NCBI GenBank assembly: GCA_023422775.1
Contig: JAFAGM010000128.1
Location: 11,093-75,092 of the forward strand
DNA length: 64,000 nucleotides
Source: Pseudomonadota bacterium
GTDB lineage: Bacteria > Pseudomonadota > Alphaproteobacteria > Rhizobiales > Xanthobacteraceae
Direction of reading: 5' to 3'
In this document: positions 34,227 to 42,886 of the stretch, piece after piece
How positions within the stretch are numbered: the stretch's first letter is position 1
Layout of the letters: the number at the start of each line of letters is the position of its first letter
Made by a program: the position numbers and the translations under genes
Notes under the pieces: model-generated
The model's input: only the letters and a program-made list of their open reading frames with translations
Database searches by the model: none
What the model was told of the DNA's origin: nothing

Positions 34227-35528
34227 CTAGACATGCTCGTAGACGGTTCTTCCGCCCACGATAGTACGGACGACGCGGCCCGAGAAGCGGGCTTCGTCGA
34301 ACGGCGTGTTCTTGCACTGCGATTTGAGATCGGCGGGATCGAGCACCCACGGCGTGTCGGGATCGATCACGACGACGTCGGCGGGGGAGCCCCCGCGCAG
34401 CGTGCCGCCGGGCAGGCCAAGCAGCTCTGCTGGCCGGGTCGACATCGCCCGGATCAGCGTCTTGAAATCCATCTCGCCATTGTGGATCAGGCGCAACGCC
34501 GCCGGCAGCATGGTCTGCAACCCGACCGCGCCGGAAGCTGCTTCCGCGAACGGCAGCCGCTTCACCTCGACGTCCTGCGGATTGTGATCGGACATCACGA
34601 CGTCGATCAGTCCGGAGGCAACGGCCGCAACCAGCGCGAGGCGGTCGTCCTCGGTGCGTAGCGGAGGCGACAGTTTCAGGAAGGTGCGGTAGGGGCCGAT
34701 ATCGTTCTCGTTCAGCGTGACGTGGTTGATCGACACCGAGGCGCTGACGTCGAGGCCGGCATTGCGGGCGCGCTTGAGGATTTCGAGCGACTCGATCGAG
34801 GACAGCGACGCGGCGTGATAGCGCCCGCCGGTCAGCGCCACGAGGCGCATGTCGCGCTCCAGCATCACGGATTCGGCGGCATTGGGAATGCCGATCAGGC
34901 CGAGTCTCGCGGCGAATTCGCCCTCGTTCATCACGCCTTCGCCGACGAGATCAGGGTCTTCGGTGTGGTGCACGATCAGCGCATCGAAATCGCGGGCATA
35001 GGTCAGTGCCCGCCGCATCACCTGCGCGTTGGTGACGCTCTTGTCGCCGTCGGTGAAGGCGACGGCGCCTGCGGCCTTCAACAGCCCGATCTCGGTCATC
35101 TCCTGACCGTTCAGGCCCTTCGTCAGCGCCGCCATCGGGTGGATGTTGACGATTGCGGTGTCGCGGGCGCGGCGCAGCACGAAGTCAACCGTTGCCGAAT
35201 TGTCGATGACGGGCGAGGTGTCCGGCTGGCAGATGATGGTGGTGATGCCGCCGGCAGCGGCCGCCTGGCTCGCGGAGGCAAAGGTTTCGCGGTGGCTGGC
35301 GCCGGGCTCGCCGACGAAGGCGCGCATGTCGATCAGCCCGGGGGCGACGATCTTGCCGGCGCAGTTGACGATGTCGGTGCCTTCGGGCACGCCGGCGGCG
35401 CCGATGCCGCGCTTGGAGTCGCGAATCATGCCATCGGCAATCAGGACGTCGCCGGGGCCGTCGAAATCCCTCGAGGGATCGACGACGCGAGCGTTGGCGA
35501 GCAGGATCGGGCGTCGGTCGGTCAGCAT
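34227..35528 (-). CDS. Dihydroorotase-like protein, probably non-catalytic PyrC'
   Basis: A 433-residue protein of the dihydroorotase fold, 4 bases downstream of pyrB. Active type I enzymes have the zinc motif D-x-H-x-H near residue 69. Here it reads GLIDMRAFVGEPG, with Arg69 and Phe71 in place of both histidines. Other metal ligands are also changed: YHVxHVS-type His becomes Ser (GRYHAASLSS) and TDHAPH becomes SDHNPQ. In Pseudomonas a similarly inactive PyrC' is needed to hold active aspartate transcarbamoylase together, and the gene order here is the same. I therefore call it PyrC' rather than an active PyrC. A true dihydroorotase should be encoded elsewhere. Confidence 0.82.
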   Translation of the reverse strand: MLTDRRPILLANARVVDPSRDFDGPGDVLIADGMIRDSKRGIGAAGVPEGTDIVNCAGKIVAPGLIDMRAFVGEPGASHRETFASASQAAAAGGITTIICQPDTSPVIDNSATVDFVLRRARDTAIVNIHPMAALTKGLNGQEMTEIGLLKAAGAVAFTDGDKSVTNAQVMRRALTYARDFDALIVHHTEDPDLVGEGVMNEGEFAARLGLIGIPNAAESVMLERDMRLVALTGGRYHAASLSSIESLEILKRARNAGLDVSASVSINHVTLNENDIGPYRTFLKLSPPLRTEDDRLALVAAVASGLIDVVMSDHNPQDVEVKRLPFAEAASGAVGLQTMLPAALRLIHNGEMDFKTLIRAMSTRPAELLGLPGGTLRGGSPADVVVIDPDTPWVLDPADLKSQCKNTPFDEARFSGRVVRTIVGGRTVYEHV

Positions 35529-35532
35529 GTTG

Positions 35533-36486
35533 TTACGCATTCGGCAGGTTGCGGGCGAGCGCTTCGAGCACTGCCATCCGCACCGCCACTCCCATTTCCA
35601 CCTGTTCACGGATCAGCGATTGCGCACCATCCGCCACGATCGAGTCGATCTCCACGCCACGGTTCATCGGTCCTGGATGCATCACCAGCGCATCCGGCTT
35701 GGCGTAGGCGAGCTTCTTCTGGTCGAGGCCGAAATAGTGGAAGTACTCGCCCGATGACGGCACGAAGGAGCCGTTCATCCGCTCGCGCTGCAGCCGCAGC
35801 ATCATGACGATGTCGGCGCCATTGAGGCCTTCGCGCATGTCGCGCGCCACCTCGACGCCCATCCGCTCGATGCCGCGCGGCAGCAGCGTGGAGGGGGCCA
35901 CCACGCGGACACGGGCGCCCATGGTGTTGAGCAGCAGGATGTTGGAGCGCGCCACGCGTGAATGCATCACGTCGCCGCAGATCGCGATGACGAGGCCTTC
36001 CAGCCGGCCCTTGTTGCGGCGGATGGTCAGGGCGTCGAGTAGCGCCTGCGTCGGATGCTCGTGGCTGCCGTCGCCGGCATTGATCACGGAACCGTCAACC
36101 TTGCGCGCCAGCAGTTCCACCGCGCCGGAGGCGTGGTGCCGCACGACCAGGATATCGGGGTGCATGGCGTTGAGCGTCACGGCGGTATCCATCAGCGTCT
36201 CGCCCTTGCGGATCGAGGACGAAGATACCGACATGTTCATGACGTCGGCGCCCAGCCGTTTTCCCGCCAGTTCGAACGAGGATTGGGTCCGTGTCGAGGC
36301 TTCGAAAAACAGGTTCACCTGGGTACGACCGCGCAAGCTGGTGCGCTTCTTGTCCACCTGGCGGTTGAGCTCGACATATTCCTCGGAAAGGTCGAGCAGG
36401 CCGGTAATATCGGCAGCGGAAAGCCCCTCGATTCCCAGCAGATGCCGGTGCCCGAGGACGAAGGTCGATTTCGATGCAGGGGTCAT
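35533..36486 (-). CDS. pyrB: Aspartate carbamoyltransferase catalytic subunit
   Basis: A 317-residue transcarbamoylase, the committed step of pyrimidine synthesis (carbamoyl phosphate plus aspartate). Carbamoyl phosphate is bound by FEASTRTQSSFE (residues 61-72; STRTx) and HEHPTQALLDAL; the aspartate loop has MMLRLQRERM and MHPGPMNRGVEI. The start at 36486 was chosen over one 13 codons upstream because homologs start near TPASKSTFVLGHRHLLGI. It leads the minus-strand unit pyrB-pyrC'-plsY. Confidence 0.95.
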   Translation of the reverse strand: MTPASKSTFVLGHRHLLGIEGLSAADITGLLDLSEEYVELNRQVDKKRTSLRGRTQVNLFFEASTRTQSSFELAGKRLGADVMNMSVSSSSIRKGETLMDTAVTLNAMHPDILVVRHHASGAVELLARKVDGSVINAGDGSHEHPTQALLDALTIRRNKGRLEGLVIAICGDVMHSRVARSNILLLNTMGARVRVVAPSTLLPRGIERMGVEVARDMREGLNGADIVMMLRLQRERMNGSFVPSSGEYFHYFGLDQKKLAYAKPDALVMHPGPMNRGVEIDSIVADGAQSLIREQVEMGVAVRMAVLEALARNLPNA

Positions 36487-36661
36487 TAAAGCCAGAGCTA
36501 TAGGCAGAGATGCCCTGCAGGGCAAGCGTCAAATCTCCTGTCCGGACTTATCCACCAGGGCTTCGGCGACAGGGTAAACGGCCCCGCAAGGTATTGCCTG
36601 CCGCAGGTTTCGGCTAGGATGCGGCATCGGCGAGCGCTGCATCATCATCAGGCCATGGAAC

Positions 36662-37525
36662 GTGCAGTATTTCATTCAATTCATTCGGGTCCGGTTGGGG
36701 ACGGCTGGCCAAAGTCACCAAAGTTCGGAACGGTTGCGGGAAGGGCAGCGGAACAAGCGCGCGAAAACTTGTCGACGAAGGCTGCTTGCTGCGATCTGCG
36801 CGGTGTGTTGCCTGCCTGGTGTAGCGGCGCACGGGCAAAAAATGCCGGCGGGATTCGTCTACCTGCGCGATGTCGATCCGACCATCATCCAGGACATGCG
36901 CTATGCCGGCTCGAACAATTTTATCGGCCGGCCGCTAAGGGGCTATGACGCCGCCGAATGCGTGGTGAAGCGCGAAGTCGGCGCGCTCTTGAAGAGCATT
37001 CAGGAAGAGCTCGCGCTGCAGAACCTGTCGCTGAAAATGTTCGATTGTTATCGCCCGACGCGCGCGGTTGCCGATATGGTGGCCTGGTCGCGCGACGGCC
37101 GGGAGACGCCAGCGCAGAAGCGCTACAATCCGGCGTTCGGCAAGGCCGACCTGTTTCGCCTGGGCTACATCGCCACCCGTTCCGGCCACTCCACCGGCGC
37201 CGCGCTCGACCTCAGCCTGGTCGACCTGAAGGCCGACAATTCGGCGGTGTTCGATGCGGCAAAGGACTATGCCGACTGCACGGGCAACGTGAACCTGCGC
37301 GCGCCGGACGGCAGCGTCGACATGGGTACCGGCTACGACTGCGCCGACGTCAAGTCGCACACCTCGTCAAAATCCATCACTCCGGCTCAGCGAAGGTGGC
37401 GGGAGAAGCTGGTTGTGGTGATGGCGCGGCGAGGATTTGTAAACTATTCCAAGGAGTGGTGGCATTTTTCGCTGCCGGGCGTGAGCCGGCAGGCCTATGA
37501 TTTCCCGATCGTGCGGCGCAATTGA
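36662..37525 (+). CDS. ddpX: D-alanyl-D-alanine dipeptidase (VanX/DdpX family)
   Basis: A 287-residue zinc dipeptidase cleaving free D-Ala-D-Ala. All key residues are here: the Arg of FDCYRPTRAV, the zinc-binding SGHSTGAALDLSLVDL (His and Asp) and the catalytic Glu and third zinc His in KEWWHFSLPG. A signal-like stretch LLAAICAVCCLPGVAAHG precedes the domain, so it is likely periplasmic and recycles murein peptides rather than giving vancomycin resistance. The start is unsure: the GTG at 36662 gives a long basic leader; TTG at 36734 would place the signal peptide closer to the N-terminus. Confidence 0.88.
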   Translation: MQYFIQFIRVRLGTAGQSHQSSERLREGQRNKRAKTCRRRLLAAICAVCCLPGVAAHGQKMPAGFVYLRDVDPTIIQDMRYAGSNNFIGRPLRGYDAAECVVKREVGALLKSIQEELALQNLSLKMFDCYRPTRAVADMVAWSRDGRETPAQKRYNPAFGKADLFRLGYIATRSGHSTGAALDLSLVDLKADNSAVFDAAKDYADCTGNVNLRAPDGSVDMGTGYDCADVKSHTSSKSITPAQRRWREKLVVVMARRGFVNYSKEWWHFSLPGVSRQAYDFPIVRRN

Positions 37526-37547
37526 CGCCGGTTTTTCAGGATCAGCC

Positions 37548-39191
37548 ATGAGCCAGGCACCATTTTCGACCCACGAGGTCTTCAACCAGTCGCCGCTGTT
37601 CGAGGATGTCGATCTGTACGGGATCGACCGGCCGCTGATCGAAGCGGTCGCGGCCAACAACGGCGCCTACGCGCAACAGGAATTGTCCGAGTTCGGCAAG
37701 CATTGGGGTTCGGCCGCGATGGCGGAGCGGGGCCGTCTCGCCAACGAGAACACGCCAAAGCTTCGCACCTTCGATTCACGCGGCAACCGCCGCGACGAAG
37801 TCGAGTTTCATCCCGCCTATCACGAGTTGATGGCGCGCAGTGCGCATGCCGGCGTGCATAACTCGACCTGGAACGCGGCCGGCGCACCGGCCGGCGGCGC
37901 GTCCGAGGTGATACGCGCGGCAAAATTCTACATGGCCTCGCAGGTTGAGACCGGGCATCTCTGTCCGATCACCATGACGCGCGCCTCTGTGGCCGCGCTG
38001 GCCGAGCAGCCGGATCTCCTGGCCAGGGTGATGCCGGTATTGGGAACACGCGCCTACGATCCCGCGTTCGCACCGTGGTGGACCAAGCGCGGCATGACGC
38101 TCGGCATGGGGATGACCGAGAAGCAGGGCGGCACGGATGTTCGCTCCAACATGACCTGGGCGGAGAACGAAGGGGACGGTTATCGCATCACCGGCCACAA
38201 ATGGTTCATGTCGGCGCCGATGTGCGACGCCTTCCTGGTGCTGGCGCAGGCCGAGGCGGGTTTGAGCTGCTTCTTCATGCCCCGCTTTGCGCCGGACGGG
38301 GCGCTCAACGCGATTCGGTTCCAGCGGCTGAAGGACAAGCTCGGCAACCGCTCCAACGCCTCCTCGGAGGTGGAGTTTCACGGTGCCTATGCCGAGCGCG
38401 TCGGCGAGGAGGGCAAGGGAATCCGGACCATCATCCAGATGGTGCAGTTGACCCGGCAGGATTGCGCGATCGCGTCCGCAGGCCTGATGCGATCGGGGCT
38501 GGCGCATGCGCTGCATCATGCGAGGCATCGCAGCGTGTTCCAGAAGCATCTCGCCGACCAGCCGCTGATGCAGGCGGTGCTTGCCGACATGGCGCTGCAT
38601 GTCGAGGCCTCGGTCGCGCTCGTCATGCGGCTGTGCCGGTCGTTCGACCGCGCGCCGCAGGACGGCAACGAAGCCGCCTACATGCGGCTCTTGACGCCTG
38701 CGATCAAATACTGGGTCTGCAAGAGCGCTCCTGGCTTTCTCTACGAGGCGATGGAGTGCCTGGGCGGCAATGGTTACGTGGAGGAGGGGATCCTCGCGCG
38801 GCACTACCGGGAGTCGCCCGTCAACGCGATCTGGGAAGGTTCGGGCAATGTGATGTGCCTCGATGTTCTTCGCGCGCTGGCGCGCGAGGCCGATGCGGCG
38901 CTGGCGGTGCTGCGCGGGCTTGCCGAGGAAACGCGCGGTCTGTCCGGAGCCGCCGAAGCGGTCACATCGATCGCAAAGGCCTTCGGCAGGCCGGACACGG
39001 AACGTGTGGCGCGGCTGACGGTCGAAAGACTGGCGCTGCTGGCCGCAACCGCCGCGCTCAATGCGGTGTCGCCGCGCCACGCCGAACTGTTCGCAGCTAC
39101 CCGCCTTGCCGGGAATCACGCCAGCATGTACGGCGCGGTCGATTTCACTAACGAAGACGCAAGGGATTTGCTCCAGCGTGCGTTGCCGTGA
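37548..39191 (+). CDS. AidB-like acyl-CoA dehydrogenase family protein
   Basis: A 547-residue flavoprotein of the acyl-CoA dehydrogenase superfamily, AidB branch. It starts like AidB (STHEVFNQSPLFEDVDLYG) and has the FAD-binding MGMTEKQGGTDVRSNMTWAE (about 190-209) and WFMSAPMCDAFLVL, then CLGGNGYVEEGILARHYRES and IWEGSGNVMCLDVLRAL near the end. E. coli AidB is part of the adaptive response to alkylating agents and binds DNA through a basic C-terminal domain. No ada gene is nearby. The ATG at 37548 is where homology starts. Confidence 0.9.
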   Translation: MSQAPFSTHEVFNQSPLFEDVDLYGIDRPLIEAVAANNGAYAQQELSEFGKHWGSAAMAERGRLANENTPKLRTFDSRGNRRDEVEFHPAYHELMARSAHAGVHNSTWNAAGAPAGGASEVIRAAKFYMASQVETGHLCPITMTRASVAALAEQPDLLARVMPVLGTRAYDPAFAPWWTKRGMTLGMGMTEKQGGTDVRSNMTWAENEGDGYRITGHKWFMSAPMCDAFLVLAQAEAGLSCFFMPRFAPDGALNAIRFQRLKDKLGNRSNASSEVEFHGAYAERVGEEGKGIRTIIQMVQLTRQDCAIASAGLMRSGLAHALHHARHRSVFQKHLADQPLMQAVLADMALHVEASVALVMRLCRSFDRAPQDGNEAAYMRLLTPAIKYWVCKSAPGFLYEAMECLGGNGYVEEGILARHYRESPVNAIWEGSGNVMCLDVLRALAREADAALAVLRGLAEETRGLSGAAEAVTSIAKAFGRPDTERVARLTVERLALLAATAALNAVSPRHAELFAATRLAGNHASMYGAVDFTNEDARDLLQRALP

Positions 39192-39219
39192 ACACCGCTG
39201 ACGACAACGAGAAAGCCAA

Positions 39220-40002
39220 TTGATGGATTCCCTCAATCCCGCCAGTTCTGCCGACGTGCCGCCGGTGATCCCGAAGCCGCAACGGCCGCCGCGGGTCTGG
39301 AAGTTCTGGGGTACCGCGCTGTGGGGCCTGTTCATCTTTGCCGGCGTGTTCGTCGGGCAGGTCGCGGTCATCGGCTATTTCGTGCTGCGGCACGGTTCGC
39401 TCGACTTCGCCGAGGCGATCCGCGTCATCGGCGGTGGGATGACGATCTCGCTGTCAGTGATCTTCGGACTGCCGGCCGTGCTGGCGGCAACGTGGATCGC
39501 GATTCGACCGACAGGCACGCCCTTTGCCGAATACCTGGCGCTGCGCTGGACCTCGTGGCGCAATTTCGCATTCGGTATCGCAGCGCTCGCCTTGCTGGTC
39601 GGCTGCTGGGACCTTCTGTCCCGCGCGCTCGGGCGCGAGGTGACGCCGGGCTTCATGGGCGAGGTGATGAAATCGGCCCAGGCCGACGGCGCGCTGTGGC
39701 TTCTGGTGATCGCGTTCTGTGTTGCCGCGCCGGTCTGGGAAGAGGTTTTTGCCCGCGGCTTCCTCTATCGCGGCTGGTCGGAATCACGGCTGGGCGTCGC
39801 CGGCGCCATCTTCCTGTCGTCGCTGGCCTGGACCTCGCTACATCTGCAGTATGACTGGTTCTTCTTCGGCGAGGTTTTCACCATCGGCCTCCTGCTCGGC
39901 TATCTCCGTTATCGCACCGGCTCGACATGGCTGACGATCGTCCTGCATGGCATCAACAATCTGGCCGCGACGATCCAGACCTTTTGGCTGGCGGGGCAGT
40001 AG
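39220..40002 (+). CDS. CPBP family intramembrane glutamic endopeptidase
   Basis: A 260-residue polytopic membrane protein with a C-terminal CPBP (Abi/CAAX) domain. The catalytic motifs are EEVFARGFLYRGW (EExxxR), the histidine of AWTSLHLQYDW (FxxxH-like) and LHGINN (HxxxN). A Pro-rich cytoplasmic N-terminus (IPKPQRPPRVWKFWG) precedes the first helix. The family includes CAAX prenyl proteases and bacteriocin-immunity proteins; the substrate here is unknown. It begins 28 bases after the AidB-like gene and may be co-transcribed. Confidence 0.9.
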   Translation: MMDSLNPASSADVPPVIPKPQRPPRVWKFWGTALWGLFIFAGVFVGQVAVIGYFVLRHGSLDFAEAIRVIGGGMTISLSVIFGLPAVLAATWIAIRPTGTPFAEYLALRWTSWRNFAFGIAALALLVGCWDLLSRALGREVTPGFMGEVMKSAQADGALWLLVIAFCVAAPVWEEVFARGFLYRGWSESRLGVAGAIFLSSLAWTSLHLQYDWFFFGEVFTIGLLLGYLRYRTGSTWLTIVLHGINNLAATIQTFWLAGQ

Positions 40003-40030
40003 TAAAAGGTCTCCCGTCCATACATGACGC

Positions 40031-40954
40031 TCAGGCCACCAGCGCAATCGCGATCGGCATCGTGATGGCCGCAAGTATCGTTTGCAACGTGATGATCTGC
40101 GCCAGCAGCGGCGCATCGCCGCCCATCTGACGCGCCAGCACGTAGGCCGAGGACGAGGCGGGCACCGCGGCGCAGGCGGTGACGATGGCGAGGTCGGAAC
40201 CGGCAACGCCGAACCAGAGCGCCAGCGCCACTGCAATAACGGGCATCAGCACCAGCTTGAGGAACACGGCCACCGAGGCGGCGAGGCTCGGGCGGAACAT
40301 GCCTTCGAGGTGCAGGCCGGCGCCGGTTACCAACAGGCCGATGGCCAGCGAAGAACGCCCGAGCGCGTCCGCAACCTCGTGCCAGAGTTTCGGAAGCGGG
40401 ACGTGGGTGACGTTGAGCGCGAGCCCGATGGCGCAGGCCCAGATCAGGGGATTGCGCGCGACTGTTATGACGATGGCGCCGGCCGGTTGCTTCTTGGACG
40501 AAGCGTAATGGGCCAGCACAGAGACGCTGAACACATTGACCAGTGGGATGATCGCGACCATGGCGACGGAGGCCAGAGCCAGCCCGTGCGTGCCGAAGAG
40601 GTTGTCGGAGACGGCGAGCGCCACATAGGTCTGCCAGCGGGTTGCGCCCTGGAAGATCGAGGTGAAGGCGGGGCCATCGATCGCAAAACGGGCGAGCAGG
40701 GGCCGCAGCGCGAGGCACAGCAGCGACATCGCAAGCACTGACAGAAGCAGCGCGCCACCGACGCCGGCAACCGGCACCTTGCTCAAATCGGCCTTGACCA
40801 GCGTCTGCACCAGCAGAACCGGGAACAGCACGTAATAGGTCAGCCGCTCCAGCCCGTGCCACTGCGTCTCGGGCTGGATCAGGGTCCGCTTCAGGATGAA
40901 TCCGAGCACGATCAGCAGGAACACCGGCAGCAGCGCCGCAATGACGACCGCCAT
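40031..40954 (-). CDS. AEC family auxin efflux carrier-like transporter
   Basis: A 307-residue membrane protein with about ten hydrophobic helices, arranged as two five-helix repeats. The N-terminus ALLPVFLLIVLGFILKR and the block GATRWQTYVALAVSDNLFG, with its conserved Asn, are typical of the AEC (permease/auxin efflux carrier-like) family. Bacterial members move malonate, malate or other anions. The start codon lies only 2 bases after the ruvX stop, so it belongs to the ruvX transcript. Confidence 0.88.
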   Translation of the reverse strand: MAVVIAALLPVFLLIVLGFILKRTLIQPETQWHGLERLTYYVLFPVLLVQTLVKADLSKVPVAGVGGALLLSVLAMSLLCLALRPLLARFAIDGPAFTSIFQGATRWQTYVALAVSDNLFGTHGLALASVAMVAIIPLVNVFSVSVLAHYASSKKQPAGAIVITVARNPLIWACAIGLALNVTHVPLPKLWHEVADALGRSSLAIGLLVTGAGLHLEGMFRPSLAASVAVFLKLVLMPVIAVALALWFGVAGSDLAIVTACAAVPASSSAYVLARQMGGDAPLLAQIITLQTILAAITMPIAIALVA

Positions 40955-40956
40955 GC

Positions 40957-41439
40957 CTAAGCGTCCCCGCGCAGCTTCGAAAGCCGGTCCAGCGCGCCCT
41001 GCAGGATGAAGATCGCGGCATGCTCGTCGATCACCTCGGCGCGGCGGGCGCGGCTGACGTCCATGCCGATCAACTCGCGCTCGACCGCTGCGGTTGACAG
41101 CCGCTCGTCCCACAGCGCGATCGCAAGCCCGGTGAGACCGGCAAGGTTGCGGGCAAAGGCGCGGGTCGATTGCGCGCGCGGCCCCTCGCTGCCGTCCATG
41201 TTGATCGGCAGTCCGAGCACGAATCCTGCGGCATTGCGCTCGCCTGCGATGGCCAGCAGCCGCGCCGCATCGGCCTTGAAGGCCTTGCGCTTGATGGTTT
41301 CGACACCTGTCGCCAGCCGCCGATCGGGATCGGACACGGCAACGCCGATGGTCTTGGTACCGAGATCGAGGCCGACCAGCGCGCCGCGTTCGGGCCAGTG
41401 CGCGACGGCTTCGATCAGGGGAAGGATGGGGGCGGGCAT
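40957..41439 (-). CDS. ruvX: RuvX/YqgF family nuclease
   Basis: A 160-residue RNase H-fold protein. The first catalytic Asp is in GLDLGTKTIGVAVSDP (about 23-38), the Glu region in DERLSTAAVE and the last Asp in EVIDEHAAIFIL. YqgF processes the 5' end of pre-16S rRNA and was earlier proposed as a Holliday junction resolvase. In many Rhizobiales ruvX stands next to gatC; here they are 6 kb apart with accessory genes between. Confidence 0.93.
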   Translation of the reverse strand: MPAPILPLIEAVAHWPERGALVGLDLGTKTIGVAVSDPDRRLATGVETIKRKAFKADAARLLAIAGERNAAGFVLGLPINMDGSEGPRAQSTRAFARNLAGLTGLAIALWDERLSTAAVERELIGMDVSRARRAEVIDEHAAIFILQGALDRLSKLRGDA

Positions 41440-41533
41440 GGCCCCGCTTTACACGCACCGCGTGGCACAGGCAAAGCCTGTGATGGCGAGGCGTCCATGC
41501 GGGAACGCCTCGTCATCTGTTGCTGTGGTCCCT

Positions 41534-42469
41534 TTACCGGATTGCCACCGGGTTGATCATGCTCTGTACGCCGCCCTTGAACCGCGGCTGGCCGAGCACG
41601 AACATGAATTCATAGGCCTTGTCCCTGGCGAGGTCGGCCGTATTCATGTTTTCCAGGATGTAGGTGCCGTTCATCGGCAGCAGGATCTGGTGCACTTCGA
41701 AGATGTTCTTGGTCTCGAACGGCACCGCCTCAAGTCCCCAGGTGTCGGCGCCGATCGCAACGACGCCCTTGCCGGTGAGATATTTGGCACCTTCGACGCC
41801 GAGGCCCGGTTCGCCCGCGCCGAAGCGCTTGTCATCCTTGCCGATCAGGCTGAGCCAGCCGGTATGGAACAGCACGACGTCGCCCTGGCGGATTTCGACG
41901 CCCTGCTTCTTGGCGACTTCCTCGATCTCCTTGGTGTTGAAAGCGGTGCCTTCCTTGACGACGTCGGTGCCGTAATGCGCGGCCATATCGAGCAGCACGC
42001 CGCGCGCCACCAACGGTGGAACCTTGTCGATGCCGAGCTTTTTCAGACCGGTCGGCTCGCCGAATTCGAGGATCTTGTTGCCATTATAATAGACGTGCTC
42101 GACGCCGATGTGGCCAAGCCCGTCCATCTGGCTACCGACGCCGACCCAACCCTCGATGATGTCGTCATTGTAGGTGGTCTTGCTCGGTCCGAGGCCCGGA
42201 CTGCCGGCCTGGCCGGGTTGTACGACGGTGATCTTGAAGCCGCGCGGCGGATAGGCGGGAGTCGTGGAATCGACGGGAATGCCGAGCGGGTAGGCCTTGC
42301 CGGTCTTGACCAGCCCCGCTGCCTTCACGACGAGTTCAGGTGTCATGTAATTGGCGGCGCCGATCTCGTCATTCGGGCCCCACTTCGATTTCGTCCAGTC
42401 TTGAGCACTCGCTGTTCCGACCGCGCCCAACAAGGCAACAGAACAGCTCAATACGAACGCAAGGCGCAT
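41534..42469 (-). CDS. Cyclase family protein (kynurenine formamidase-like), exported
   Basis: A 311-residue protein with a signal peptide (residues 1-22, ending GTASA-QDW) and a cyclase/kynurenine-formamidase fold. The usual HxGTHxDxPxH metal motif is represented by SQMDGLGHIGVEHVYYNG (about 112-129), and DVVLFHTGWLSLIG carries a conserved His. The altered metal motif places it in a divergent subgroup often annotated 'cyclase' in soil bacteria. It would act in the periplasm as a metal-dependent hydrolase; substrate unknown. Confidence 0.87.
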   Translation of the reverse strand: MRLAFVLSCSVALLGAVGTASAQDWTKSKWGPNDEIGAANYMTPELVVKAAGLVKTGKAYPLGIPVDSTTPAYPPRGFKITVVQPGQAGSPGLGPSKTTYNDDIIEGWVGVGSQMDGLGHIGVEHVYYNGNKILEFGEPTGLKKLGIDKVPPLVARGVLLDMAAHYGTDVVKEGTAFNTKEIEEVAKKQGVEIRQGDVVLFHTGWLSLIGKDDKRFGAGEPGLGVEGAKYLTGKGVVAIGADTWGLEAVPFETKNIFEVHQILLPMNGTYILENMNTADLARDKAYEFMFVLGQPRFKGGVQSMINPVAIR

Positions 42470-42664
42470 CGTAGTCCCTCCCGGATTGACGTTATGGTTT
42501 TTGGCAACTAGCGCCTCATACTAACGTAGCAGTGTGCGGCGGCCAGAAAATTTTGAGTTCGATGCTCGCATTGCGATGGATAGCCGCAGCATGGAAACGC
42601 GCTGCGCAAATGCATTGTTACAAAAGTATGGCAGAGGCGTTTCGCACGGCGGAACGAAGATGGG

Positions 42665-42886
42665 ATGACGATGGATGCACTGAGCCTGTTCGGTCTGTTC
42701 GCGGTGACCGCGATGCTGGTGGCTTACGCGCTGGAGGAGCGCAGCCACTGGTTCATCCTCGCCTTCGCGGCGGCTTGCGCGCTCGGTTCAATTTACGGCT
42801 TTCTGCAGGGCGCCTGGCCTTTCGGGCTGGTCGAGGCGATCTGGGCAGGCGTCGCGTTGCGGCGCTGGGATCTCAGGCGGCAATGA
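42665..42886 (+). CDS. Small two-helix membrane protein, conserved hypothetical
   Basis: A 73-residue protein with two predicted transmembrane helices (LFGLFAVTAMLVAYALEE, and HWFILAFAAACALGSIYGF) and a third amphipathic part ending in ALRRWDLRRQ. I know similar short proteins from rhizobia but not a function. Two in-frame ATG codons occur at 42665 and 42671. Its end overlaps the convergent LysR gene by 14 bases. Confidence 0.72.
   Translation: MTMDALSLFGLFAVTAMLVAYALEERSHWFILAFAAACALGSIYGFLQGAWPFGLVEAIWAGVALRRWDLRRQ

Noticed and set aside
36662..37525. Vancomycin-resistance determinant
   Set aside because: The VanX-type fold is clear, but there is no vanH or vanA partner, and exported DdpX-like enzymes in Gram-negative bacteria recycle murein dipeptides.
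37776..39371. A 531-codon open frame antisense to the AidB-like gene
   Set aside because: Mirror of a strongly conserved acyl-CoA dehydrogenase gene; no ribosome-binding site and no recognisable domain.
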